From the NCBI GenBank assembly GCA_030645355.1, contig JAUSNJ010000013.1, forward strand, positions 1 through 42,336: a DNA stretch of 42,336 nucleotides, given 5' to 3'. The DNA comes from Rhodoferax sp. GTDB lineage: Bacteria > Pseudomonadota > Gammaproteobacteria > Burkholderiales > Burkholderiaceae_C. A program made the position numbers and the translations under genes. Below, piece after piece: positions 7,957-15,781 of this stretch. Below the pieces are notes generated by a model, which saw only the letters and a list, made by a program, of their open reading frames with translations, was not told the DNA's origin and searched no databases. Positions within the stretch are counted from its first letter, which is position 1. Each line of letters begins with the position of its first letter.

Positions 7957-8756
7957 GCTTTGTCCCACAATAGTTGGCGCCAGGTGTGGCGTAGCGCACG
8001 CAGAAGATCCATGGCCGGCTCCACGACCGGCGCCAGCACACGCACCACGATGACCCGAGGGTGCGGGCTGGTGGCACCCGCCGTGCGGGCCAGGGTGTGC
8101 GGGGCGATGACGGCACGGGCGCTGTCCAGGGCCGCCTGCCGCCGCTCCCGGCCCAGTGCCGATCCGGCGACGAAGAAGAACGACGCCATGCAGCGCTGGC
8201 CGGCCAGGCCCACCGGTCCGTCCAGCAGCCGGCTATCACTGGCGTCCAGCGTGCCACGCTCCAGCCAGACGCCTGGCACCTCGATGTGCTGGCGCAGGTG
8301 CCCGGCCACAAAGGGTAGCTGGGCGTTGGGAAGCCCCAGCGCCGTGATGTCCCAGCCCATCAGCTCGGCGCCCGGTGCCAGGTCCATGGTGATGCGGTTT
8401 TCGGCCAGGCAGCCGCTGTAGCAAATGGCCTCCAGCGGCAGCCATTCCAGCCGCGCGTCCTGCTCCAGGCGCAGCTGGCTGCGCTGCAGCGCGCTCTGGC
8501 CGTCCGAGCGGTAAAACCGGCTGGCGCCCGGGGTGGTGATCAGCGCATGGCTGCCACTCTGGGCGCGGACCGCAATGTCCAGCGTGTCACCGCCGACCAG
8601 GCCGCCCGGTGGATGCACCAGCACGTTGTGGCAGATGGCGTCGCCCTCCGGGTACAGGCTTTGCAGGATGCGCAGCGGGCCGCTATGCGTATGGCGTGCG
8701 ACGGTTCTCTGCGCCTCGACGCTGTAATCCAGCTTCAACTGGGCATGCCACCCCAT
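7926..8756 (-). CDS. ureD: Urease accessory protein UreD
   Basis: The 276-residue protein matches UreD (UreH), the urease maturation factor that binds apo-urease and helps load nickel with UreF and UreG. Recognisable stretches are LQSLYPEGDAICHNVLVHPPGGLVGGD (about 30-58) and LITTPGASRFYRSDG. It is the last gene of the purine operon. The ATG at 8756 lies 2 nt after the permease stop; an in-frame TTG at 8762 is possible. Structural urease genes are not in the window, which is unusual because ureD normally heads ureABC. The C-terminus (APSSPRIWSM) and stop codon are encoded by repeat copy A, suggesting the original end was replaced. Confidence 0.88.
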   Translation of the reverse strand: MGWHAQLKLDYSVEAQRTVARHTHSGPLRILQSLYPEGDAICHNVLVHPPGGLVGGDTLDIAVRAQSGSHALITTPGASRFYRSDGQSALQRSQLRLEQDARLEWLPLEAICYSGCLAENRITMDLAPGAELMGWDITALGLPNAQLPFVAGHLRQHIEVPGVWLERGTLDASDSRLLDGPVGLAGQRCMASFFFVAGSALGRERRQAALDSARAVIAPHTLARTAGATSPHPRVIVVRVLAPVVEPAMDLLRALRHTWRQLLWDKAPSSPRIWSM

Positions 8757-8758
8757 GG

Positions 8759-10249
8759 TCAATGGGCGTCAGCCTGTTTGGCCGCGGCAATGGCAGCGCT
8801 GGCATCCGCCCGCGCCCCATTGAAGAACAGGTTCAGCAGCACGGCACTGATGGAGGCCAGCAAAATGCCGGACTCGATCAGCGGATGGATGCCATGTGGC
8901 ATCCACTGCTTGAAATTGGGCGCGATCAGCGGCACCATGCCAATGCCCAGAGAGATGGCCACGACCAGCGCGTTGAAGCGGTTGGTTTTGAAGTCCACGC
9001 CGGCGAGGATGCGGATGCCGGTGGCCGCCACCATGCCGAACATTACCAGCCCAGCGCCGCCCAGCACCACGGTCGGTAGTGACTCCACCAGCGCTGCCAT
9101 CTTGGGCAGCAGCCCCAGCACGATCAGGATGATGCCGCCGGCCACGCAGACAAAGCGGCTGCGCACGCCGGTCAGCGCCACCAGGCCGACGTTCTGCGAG
9201 AAGCTGGTGTAGGGGAAGGTGTTGAACAGGCCGCCGATCAGCGTGCCCAGGCCGTCGGTGCGAAGGCCGCGCGCCAGGTCCGGCTGTGACACGGCCTTGC
9301 CCGTCATCTCGCCCAGTGCCAGGAACATGCCGGTGGATTCGATCATCACGACGACCATGACCAGGGACATGGTGAGAATCAGCACCGGGTCAAACACCGG
9401 CATGCCGAACTGCAGCGGCAGCACCAGACCAAACCAGTCAGCCTTGGCCACCTTGTCAAAGTTCATCAACCCCAGGGCCGTGGCTACTGCACCGCCGATC
9501 ACGATGCCCAGCAGCACCGAGATATTGGCGACAAAACCCTTGCCGTATCGGGCAATCAGCAGCACCGATGCCAGCACCAGCGCAGCCACGCCGATGCCAC
9601 CGAGGTCCGCGTACTTTGGGTTGGGCACCGTGGCCACCAGGGCCAGGCCCTTGGGCAGCGGCGGTACCGTGGAGCCCGCTGCGCTGGCGGCTGCGGTCAC
9701 GTCAGCCAGCCACTTGGCGTGCTCGGGGTTGACGACGCTGGGGGCCGTGGGGCCGAAGGGGTTGCCAAAGATCCAGTTGATGCCGATGCGCATCAAGCTG
9801 ATGCCAATAACCGCGATGATGGTGCCGGTGACCACGGGCGGGAAGAAGCGCAGCATGCGGCTGACCACCGGCGCAATCAGTATGGCCACCACGCCCGAGC
9901 CAATGATGGCGCCAAAGATCAGTTGCGCGCCTGCCGCTCCTGGTGTGGCATTGGCCATGGCCACCATGGGCGCGACCGACGCAAAGGTCACCCCCATCAT
10001 GACTGGCAGTTTGATGCCGAACCATTGCGTGGCACCCAGTGACTGGATCAGCGTGACCAGGCCGCAGCAGAACAGGTCGGCCGAGACCAGCATCGCCACC
10101 TGTTCCGGGCTGAGTTTGAGGGCGCGCCCCACGATCAGTGGCACTGCCACCGCACCGGCATACATGACCAGAACATGCTGGAGTCCAAGGGCCGCCAATT
10201 TTCCGTTGGGCAGGCGTTCGTCGACAGGATGTACGGCGATGTCAGTCAT
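8759..10249 (-). CDS. NCS2-family purine (urate/xanthine) permease
   Basis: The 496-residue inner-membrane protein has about 12-14 hydrophobic segments and belongs to the nucleobase:cation symporter-2 family. The family signature appears as QNVGLVALTG (SFSQNVGLVALTGVRSR), and the acidic substrate-site motif VMIESTGMFLALGE is intact. Family members of this type carry uric acid and xanthine with protons. Its position between amidohydrolase genes and ureD in a urate-degradation operon favours urate or xanthine as substrate; this is inferred. A loop rich in Pro, Ala and Gly near residues 170-205 is longer than usual. Gene spacing to ureD is 2 nt. Confidence 0.88.
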   Translation of the reverse strand: MTDIAVHPVDERLPNGKLAALGLQHVLVMYAGAVAVPLIVGRALKLSPEQVAMLVSADLFCCGLVTLIQSLGATQWFGIKLPVMMGVTFASVAPMVAMANATPGAAGAQLIFGAIIGSGVVAILIAPVVSRMLRFFPPVVTGTIIAVIGISLMRIGINWIFGNPFGPTAPSVVNPEHAKWLADVTAAASAAGSTVPPLPKGLALVATVPNPKYADLGGIGVAALVLASVLLIARYGKGFVANISVLLGIVIGGAVATALGLMNFDKVAKADWFGLVLPLQFGMPVFDPVLILTMSLVMVVVMIESTGMFLALGEMTGKAVSQPDLARGLRTDGLGTLIGGLFNTFPYTSFSQNVGLVALTGVRSRFVCVAGGIILIVLGLLPKMAALVESLPTVVLGGAGLVMFGMVAATGIRILAGVDFKTNRFNALVVAISLGIGMVPLIAPNFKQWMPHGIHPLIESGILLASISAVLLNLFFNGARADASAAIAAAKQADAH

Positions 10250-10277
10250 TGGGGGCGGCTCCGAGGCATGGGTGAAA

Positions 10278-11501
10278 TCAGGCGAGTAAGTCGCATAGCG
10301 TGCGCGCGACCACCTTGGTGGCGCGGCGCAGATCTTCCAGGTTCAGCCGTTCGTCGGCGCGTTTGGCGTGCGACTCCAGCACCGTGCGGGGGCCAGCGCC
10401 GTAGACCACGCCGGGGATGCCGGCCTCGCAGAACAGGCGCACGTCGGTGTACAGCGGTGTGCCCAGCGCGGGGATGGGTTCTCCGAACACCTGCTGTCCA
10501 TGCTTCTGAATGGCATCGACCAACGGCCGGTTGCCGGGAAGAGGTTGCAAGGCGCGGGCCAGCAGGATGCGTTTGATGTCGACCGTGATGCCGGGCAGAC
10601 TGGCCGCCGTGTCCTGGATCAGCTGGCGCAGGTTGGCTTCCACTTCCGTCGGGTTTTCCTCGGGGATCATGCGGCGGTCCAGCTTGAAGCTGACGCGCCC
10701 GGGCACCACATTGGTGTTGGTGCCGCCTTCAATCGTGCCGATGTTCAGGTAGGGGTGGGTGATGCCCGCGACCTTTGAAGTGATGGCTTGGTACAGCGTG
10801 TTTTGTTCATAGAGCGCGGTCAGGATGCGGTTGGCGGCTTGCAGCGCGTCCACGCCCGACGCGGGAATGGCCGCATGCGCCATCTTGCCGTGCACCGTGA
10901 CTTCCATCTGCAGGCAGCCGTTGTGCGCGGTGACGACCTGGTAGCTGAAGCCGGCTGCCACCATCAGATCGGGTTTGACGATGTTGTGTTTGAGTAGCCA
11001 GGCTGGGCCGACCTCGCCACCAAATTCCTCGTCATACGTGAACAGCAGTTCCACGCTGCCGTGGGTGGGTCTGGCTACGGCTTCCAGGGCCCGTACGGCG
11101 AAGGTGTAGGTGGAGAAGTCGCACTTGCTGACGGCGGCAGCGCGGCCATAGATCTTGCCGTCCTCGATCTCGCCGCCGTAGGGATCCTTGGTCCAGCCCT
11201 CACCGGGAGGGACCACGTCACCGTGGGCGTTGAGCAGCACGGTGCGGCCCTCACCGTATGTCCGGCGCACGACCAGGTTGGTGATGCTTTGCAGGCCGGC
11301 GGCATGCACTTCTGCCTGCGGCACCGCGTGCTTCTCGGCGGTAAAGCCAAAGCCCTGCAACAGCTCGGCGGTGCGCTCGGCGTGCGGTGCATTGTTGCCC
11401 GGTGGGGTGTCGGTAGGCACGCGGATCAGCTCTTGCAGAAAGCCCACCTGCTCGTCAAAGTGGGCATCGATCCAGGCGTCGAGTTGTTCGTAGGTGTTCA
11501 T
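10278..11501 (-). CDS. M20-family metallohydrolase (ArgE/DapE-like), substrate unknown
   Basis: The 407-residue protein has M20 peptidase hallmarks: HGD in LNAHGDVVPPGEGW, the catalytic acidic pair in YDEEFGGEVGP, a dimerisation domain around residues 190-300 and a C-terminal ESHAKRADERL metal histidine. The usual bridging-aspartate motif GRGAADMKGG reads GRAAAVSKCD here, so the aspartate is at a different place or missing. The ATG at 11501 lies in an ATGA overlap with the upstream uraD-allC stop. By position it could act on a ureido intermediate such as ureidoglycine, ureidoglycolate or a carbamoyl compound. This is inference only; a deacetylase role cannot be excluded. Confidence 0.8.
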   Translation of the reverse strand: MNTYEQLDAWIDAHFDEQVGFLQELIRVPTDTPPGNNAPHAERTAELLQGFGFTAEKHAVPQAEVHAAGLQSITNLVVRRTYGEGRTVLLNAHGDVVPPGEGWTKDPYGGEIEDGKIYGRAAAVSKCDFSTYTFAVRALEAVARPTHGSVELLFTYDEEFGGEVGPAWLLKHNIVKPDLMVAAGFSYQVVTAHNGCLQMEVTVHGKMAHAAIPASGVDALQAANRILTALYEQNTLYQAITSKVAGITHPYLNIGTIEGGTNTNVVPGRVSFKLDRRMIPEENPTEVEANLRQLIQDTAASLPGITVDIKRILLARALQPLPGNRPLVDAIQKHGQQVFGEPIPALGTPLYTDVRLFCEAGIPGVVYGAGPRTVLESHAKRADERLNLEDLRRATKVVARTLCDLLA

Positions 11502-13306
11502 GATGTGGGCAAGGAAAGTTGGTCCAGCAGGTGCAGGAAGGCGTCCACCGCCAACTGCATGTCGTCGCTGGTGCTGGACTCCAGCGGGTTGTGGCTGATG
11601 CCGGAATTCAGGCCACGCACAAACAGCATGGCCTGGGGCATGATCTCGTGCAGCTTCATCGCGTCGTGGCCCGCGCCACTGGGCATGCGGTGCAGCGGCA
11701 CGCCTAACGCCTGCACAGCGGCCTCCCAACGGGCCCGCCACACCGGCGCGCTGGGCGCGGCGCTGGCGCGCATGGTCTCTGTCACGCGGTGGTGCACGCC
11801 GCGGCGGCTGCAGATGGCAGTCAGTTCGGCCAGTACGTCCACTGCCAGTTGGTCGCGCTGCCCATTGTTGGGCGCGCGCAGGTCCAGCGAGAACTGGCAG
11901 CGGCCGGGCACGACGTTGATGGAGCCATTGGGCACCTGCAGCATGCCCACGGTGCCGACCGAGTCGCCGTCGGCGGCGGCGCGGCGCTCGACAAACAGCA
12001 TCAGTTCAGCCACCGCCGCTGCGGCATCGCGGCGCCGGTCCATGGGCGTGGTGCCCGCATGGCTGGCCATGCCGGTGACCTCGCACTGGTAGCGCACACC
12101 GGCATTGATGGACGTGACGATGCCCAATGGGATGTCCAGTTCGTTCAACACCGGCCCCTGCTCAATGTGCACTTCGACAAAGCCCTGGTAGTCGTCGGCA
12201 TTGCGTTTGAGGCTGGGGATGTCGTCCACGCACAGGCCGGCGTGTTGCATGGCGGCGCGCATGGAGATGCCATCGGCATCCACCTGTTCCAGCCATGCCG
12301 GATCAAAGTCGCCGGTCAGCGCGCCCGAGCCCAAAAAGGTGGCCTTGTAGCGCTGGCCCTCTTCTTCGGCAAAGGCGACGATCTCCAGGTCAAACGGCAG
12401 GCGCTTGCCGGCACTTGCGAGGGCCTGCACGCAGGCCAGCGGCACGTAGATGCCCAGCCGCCCGTCGTACTTGCCGCCGTTGCGCACCGTGTCATAGTGG
12501 CTGCCGGTCAGCAATGTCTTATGAGAAACTGGGCTGTAGCCCTCGTCACTGCTACCTATGCCACTCTTCTTTTGATAGCGACCGACGACATTGCCGACGG
12601 CGTCGGTGTGCACGTTGTCGCAGCCGGCGGCCCGCATGTCGGCGCTGATCTGCGCGGCGCAGGCGCGGTGGGCATCGGTCAGGTAGGTGACGGTGAGCTG
12701 GCCCTGCTCGGCATAGCCGGGGTCCGAATGCTGGGCCAGCGCCTCCTGCCAGTCCCACACCCGATTGCCCCGTTCCGGCGTCACGCCAAACAGGTCGTTC
12801 AGGCGAATCTCGGCAATGCGGTGGATATTGCGGATGCACTCCTGGCGCTCAAAGTCGGGGTGGCCTTGCAGGCGGCGCGTGAAGGTGGCGATGATCTCGG
12901 CCTTGCCGAGTCCCGTGCCACGCGGCCCGCGCACGGCCAGAATGAACGGGAAGCCGAAGCGGGCGTTGTAGTCGCGGTTGAGCTGCTGGATGGTTTCAAA
13001 CTCTTGCGGCGTGCAGTGCGTCAGACCCGCCTTGCTTTGCTCATTGGTCGATTCGGTGGTCAGGCTCTTGTCCACCATGGCCTTGCCGGCCAGTTCCGGG
13101 TGGGCGCGGATCAGGGCGAGCTGCGGCTCCACGCCTGCGGCGGCCAGCACCCGCACCATCGCGTGCTTGAGCTGGGCCAGACTGGTGAACGGCCGCTGGG
13201 CTAAGGCCGCCTCGGGAATCCACGGTGAGTGCTCGTACAGACCGGCCAGCCATTGGGTGGCATCTTCCAGCGTGGCCTGGTTCAGTTGGGACAGGGTGAT
13301 CGCCAT
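11498..13306 (-). CDS. OHCU decarboxylase - allantoate amidohydrolase fusion (UraD-AllC)
   Basis: The 602-residue protein fuses two steps of urate breakdown. Residues about 1-170 are 2-oxo-4-hydroxy-4-carboxy-5-ureidoimidazoline decarboxylase: catalytic His69 in RAHPELAGK, STNEQ, and the substrate-loop FGFPFILAVRG. Residues about 185-600 are an M20 allantoate amidohydrolase with TGSHYDTV and GGKYDG metal ligands, EEEGQRY, HIEQGPVL and AGTTPMDRR. It makes S-allantoin and later splits allantoate, with PuuE acting between the two. The ATG at 13306 starts the UraD domain directly. Residues about 243-262 (SGIGSSDEGYSPVS region) are encoded by repeat copy C and sit just before the first metal histidine. 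Confidence 0.92.
   Translation of the reverse strand: MAITLSQLNQATLEDATQWLAGLYEHSPWIPEAALAQRPFTSLAQLKHAMVRVLAAAGVEPQLALIRAHPELAGKAMVDKSLTTESTNEQSKAGLTHCTPQEFETIQQLNRDYNARFGFPFILAVRGPRGTGLGKAEIIATFTRRLQGHPDFERQECIRNIHRIAEIRLNDLFGVTPERGNRVWDWQEALAQHSDPGYAEQGQLTVTYLTDAHRACAAQISADMRAAGCDNVHTDAVGNVVGRYQKKSGIGSSDEGYSPVSHKTLLTGSHYDTVRNGGKYDGRLGIYVPLACVQALASAGKRLPFDLEIVAFAEEEGQRYKATFLGSGALTGDFDPAWLEQVDADGISMRAAMQHAGLCVDDIPSLKRNADDYQGFVEVHIEQGPVLNELDIPLGIVTSINAGVRYQCEVTGMASHAGTTPMDRRRDAAAAVAELMLFVERRAAADGDSVGTVGMLQVPNGSINVVPGRCQFSLDLRAPNNGQRDQLAVDVLAELTAICSRRGVHHRVTETMRASAAPSAPVWRARWEAAVQALGVPLHRMPSGAGHDAMKLHEIMPQAMLFVRGLNSGISHNPLESSTSDDMQLAVDAFLHLLDQLSLPTS
12531..12579 (-). repeat. Dispersed ~48-bp repeat, copy C (in frame inside uraD-allC)
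   Basis: On the minus strand the element begins GCTATCAAAAGAAGAGT (17 nt), continues with 16 bases and then ACGAGGGCTACAGCCC. The 17 + 16 spacing is identical to the other four copies. It is read in the frame GC|TAT|CAA and adds about 16 residues without a stop. Confidence 0.7.
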
Positions 13307-13334
13307 AGAGTTGTCCGGTAGGGTGGTGCGTGCT

Positions 13335-14285
13335 TCAGGCCTGGAACGGATGGGTGGCGTTCCAGTGCCGGGCGATGTCCACGCGGCGCGCCACCCACAC
13401 ATGGGAATGCTGGCCGATGTGGTCCAGGAAACGCTGCAGCGCGGTGATGCGCCCGGGGCGGCCCAGCAGGCGGCAGTGCATGCCAATGCTCATCATCTTG
13501 GGCGCATTCACGCCATTCGGGTCGCCTTCGGCATACAACACATCAAACGTGTCCTTCAGGTACTGAAGAAACGGGTCGGCATGCGAGTAGCCCTGGGGCA
13601 GGGCGAAGCGCATGTCGTTGCAGTCCAGCGTGTAGGGCACGATGAGCTGGGGCACTACCGTGCCGTCGGTCTTTTGCACCTGCATCCAGAACGGCAGGTC
13701 ATCACCGTAGTAGTCGCTGTCGTAGGCAAAGCCGCCGTAGTCGGCCACCAGGCGGCGGGTGCGTGGGCTGTCGCGCCCGGTGTACCAGCCCAGTGCCCTC
13801 TGGCCGGTGAGTTGCTCAATGGCCTGCATGCCCAGCTGCATGTGTTCGCGCTCGGTGGCCTCGTCCACATTCTGGTAGTGGATCCAGCGCCAGCCGTGGC
13901 AGGCAATCTCGTGGCCCAGTTCGACGAATGTGGCCGTCAGCTCCGGATGGCGCTGCAGGGCCATGCCGACACCAAATACGGTGAGCGGCAGGCCGCGCTG
14001 CTCAAATTCACGCAGGATGCGCCAGACGCCGGTACGTGAGCCGTATTCGTAGATGCCCTCCATGCTGATGTGGCGATCCGGGTAGCTGGCCGGGTTGAAC
14101 ATTTCGGACAGGAACTGCTCGGAGCCGGCATCGCCGTGCAGCACGCTGTTCTCGCCGCCTTCCTCGTAGTTCAGCACAAACTGCACCGCCACGCGCGCGC
14201 CGCCCGGCCACTGCGCGTGGGGCACGTCTTTGCCGTAGCCGACCAGGTCACGGGGGTAGGGCTGGGTGGAGTCGTAGTGGTTCAT
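13335..14285 (-). CDS. puuE: Allantoinase PuuE (polysaccharide-deacetylase fold)
   Basis: The 316-residue protein matches the metal-independent allantoinase PuuE, which hydrolyses S-allantoin to allantoate. Family stretches seen are YPRDLVGYG near the start, FVLNYEEGGE, the NodB-type HEIACHGWRWIHYQN and YTLDCNDMRF. It should be cytoplasmic since no signal peptide is present. The ATG at 14285 overlaps the gntR stop (ATGA), and the downstream uraD-allC gene starts 28 nt after its stop, so it is the first enzyme gene of the operon. Identification is strong from both sequence and context. Confidence 0.92.
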   Translation of the reverse strand: MNHYDSTQPYPRDLVGYGKDVPHAQWPGGARVAVQFVLNYEEGGENSVLHGDAGSEQFLSEMFNPASYPDRHISMEGIYEYGSRTGVWRILREFEQRGLPLTVFGVGMALQRHPELTATFVELGHEIACHGWRWIHYQNVDEATEREHMQLGMQAIEQLTGQRALGWYTGRDSPRTRRLVADYGGFAYDSDYYGDDLPFWMQVQKTDGTVVPQLIVPYTLDCNDMRFALPQGYSHADPFLQYLKDTFDVLYAEGDPNGVNAPKMMSIGMHCRLLGRPGRITALQRFLDHIGQHSHVWVARRVDIARHWNATHPFQA

Positions 14286-14935
14286 GGTGCGGACGGTGGA
14301 GTGGCAACGGGCGTGAGCGTCAGCGACGCTTCCACATTGCACAGATGCCTGTCCATCAGAAGCAAGGCCCGTGCCTCATCACGCGCTTCGAGCGCCGCGA
14401 CGATGGCACGGTGCTCTTCGTGCGAGTGCTCGGCCGCACCCGCCGACTGGTACATCAGCGTGATCAGCGCGCAGCGCGACAGCAGGTCCATCAGCAAATG
14501 GGCCAGCACCTCGTTGCCCATCAGTTGCGCCATGCGCACATGGAAGTCACCCAGCAGCGTGGTGCGGCCCGGCACATCGCCGCGCATCACGGCGGCTTCT
14601 TCCTCGGCAATGTGGTCCTGCAGCGCGTTGATTTGTTCGGCCGTGGCCTGGCGGATAAAGGCCTGCGTCATGCCGGCCTCCAGCATGCGGCGCACGGCAA
14701 ACACCTGCTGCGCCTCGGAAATGGAAGGCGCCGCGACGAAGGCACCGCGCGCCGGCTCCATGCGGATCAGGCGATTTTGCGAGAGCTTGAAGAGGGCCTG
14801 GCGGATCAGCGTGCGCGACACGCCAAACTGGTCGGCCAGGGTTTGTTCAACCAGCTTGGCGCCGGGCTGCAGGCGGTGCTCCACGATGGAGCGGGTCAGT
14901 GTTTCAACAATGAAACCGGTGGTGGTGGAGTCCAT
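14282..14935 (-). CDS. GntR-family (FadR/FCD subfamily) transcriptional regulator of purine catabolism
   Basis: The 217-residue protein has an N-terminal winged helix (about 1-70) with the GntR pattern LQPGAKLVEQTLADQFGVSRTLIRQAL-type helix-turn-helix, then an all-helical FCD ligand domain (about 80-205) with FHVRMAQLMGN and EHRAIVAALEARD. It heads the puuE operon and is divergent from uraH. The start ATG 14935 was chosen because upstream in-frame codons lie in the operator region. A perfect dyad, AGTGTATACACT, sits 28 nt upstream, and a close copy precedes puuD. It is most simply a repressor responding to a urate-pathway intermediate; the effector is not predictable from sequence. Confidence 0.88.
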   Translation of the reverse strand: MDSTTTGFIVETLTRSIVEHRLQPGAKLVEQTLADQFGVSRTLIRQALFKLSQNRLIRMEPARGAFVAAPSISEAQQVFAVRRMLEAGMTQAFIRQATAEQINALQDHIAEEEAAVMRGDVPGRTTLLGDFHVRMAQLMGNEVLAHLLMDLLSRCALITLMYQSAGAAEHSHEEHRAIVAALEARDEARALLLMDRHLCNVEASLTLTPVATPPSAP

Positions 14936-14962
14936 ACAGGCATGATAGCTGCAAAGCAAAAT

Positions 14963-14974
14963 AGTGTATACACT
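14963..14974. promoter_or_regulatory. Probable GntR operator between gntR and uraH
   Basis: AGTGTATACACT is a perfect 12-bp palindrome located between the divergent gntR (start 14935) and uraH (start 15004) genes. TGTATAC-type dyads are typical of FadR/FCD-subfamily GntR binding sites. The related sequence ACTGTATACACT lies before puuD. A site here could control both the gntR-puuE operon and uraH. Confidence 0.65.
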
Positions 14975-15003
14975 TTGAACCCAACAACGGAAGGATGGCG
15001 CAC

Positions 15004-15357
15004 ATGGGCTTGAGCACACACGTACTGGACACCATGCACGGCACCCCGGCCGCCGGCATGCAGGTGGCGTTGTACACCACCGTCGGCGAGCAGGCCACGC
15101 TGGTCAAATCCTTCACGCTGAACCAGGATGGCCGCAACCCCGACGGCATGCTGTACGACCACGCCAACCTGCGCGTCGGCACGTACCGGCTGGTGTTCGA
15201 TGTGGCGGGCTATTTCAAGGCGCGCGGAGTGGACTTGCCCGCACCCAATTTTCTGAACCGCGTCAGCCTGGACTTTGGCGTGGCCCACGCCGACCAGCAC
15301 TACCACGTGCCGCTGTTGGTCAGCCCCTGGAGTTATTCCACGTACAGAGGGTCGTAG
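15004..15357 (+). CDS. uraH: 5-hydroxyisourate hydrolase (HIUase, transthyretin-like)
   Basis: The 117-residue protein hydrolyses 5-hydroxyisourate, the product of PuuD, to OHCU, the substrate of the UraD domain. It has all hallmark residues of the family: GLSTHVLD at the N-terminus (catalytic His6), the arginine in QDGRNPDG, the HYHVPLL histidine and the C-terminal YRGS tetrapeptide. The ATG at 15004 is preferred over 14995 because GGAAGG at 14989-14994 lies 9 nt before it and the family starts at MGLSTH. It is transcribed away from gntR across the shared operator, apparently as a single gene. Confidence 0.95.
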   Translation: MGLSTHVLDTMHGTPAAGMQVALYTTVGEQATLVKSFTLNQDGRNPDGMLYDHANLRVGTYRLVFDVAGYFKARGVDLPAPNFLNRVSLDFGVAHADQHYHVPLLVSPWSYSTYRGS

Positions 15358-15392
15358 GCGTACTGCGCTGAGTAATGCCCCCCCGGCGGGTA

Positions 15393-15683
15393 TCAGTACT
15401 TGAATCGCGAAATGGCCTTGAAGTGCTCGCGGCACTCCAGTGTCTGGCGGAGTTGGGCACGCTGGTGTACCCAATCCGGGGCACCAATGTCCTGCAGCAT
15501 ATGGGCACTCATGCCGATCAGCGTTTGTGTGTCGCTCCAACTGTCGTGCTGATGGCGCGTCCACGCCAATGCACCGGCGACCTTCAGGGCCAGTGCCCGC
15601 CAGATGCGCGCCCCAAGCGACTCTGCAACCGGGCTGGACGGGCACAAAACACAAGACGTGGGGTGTAAGGTGGTGGCGGACAT
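15393..15683 (-). CDS. DUF1127-domain small protein
   Basis: The 96-residue protein has a basic, Trp-containing middle section and the DUF1127-like stretch LIGMSAHMLQDIGAPDWV near residues 55-72. An AGGAG ribosome-binding site lies 6 nt before ATG 15683. Members of this group in proteobacteria are small basic proteins of mostly unsettled function. It is divergent from a GcvA-type LysR gene and convergent with uraH. An N-terminal segment with two cysteines (SCVLCPSS) is unusual for the family. Confidence 0.7.
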   Translation of the reverse strand: MSATTLHPTSCVLCPSSPVAESLGARIWRALALKVAGALAWTRHQHDSWSDTQTLIGMSAHMLQDIGAPDWVHQRAQLRQTLECREHFKAISRFKY

Positions 15684-15781
15684 GTTGAACTCCTGAATAC
15701 GATACTGGGTAGCATATCTACCCAATAGCGCCGTGAATATCAACTATTTCTGTGTTGTTTGGTTAGATATACTTACCAGTG

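Noticed and set aside
11789..13204. 471-codon open frame on the plus strand opposite uraD-allC
   Set aside because: Composition is typical of an antisense shadow, and the minus-strand frame carries all known catalytic motifs.
14941..14974. Sixth copy of the 48-bp repeat near the GntR operator
   Set aside because: GATAGC is present, but the ACGAGGGCT box is missing at the fixed distance; the area is better explained by the TGTATACA dyad.
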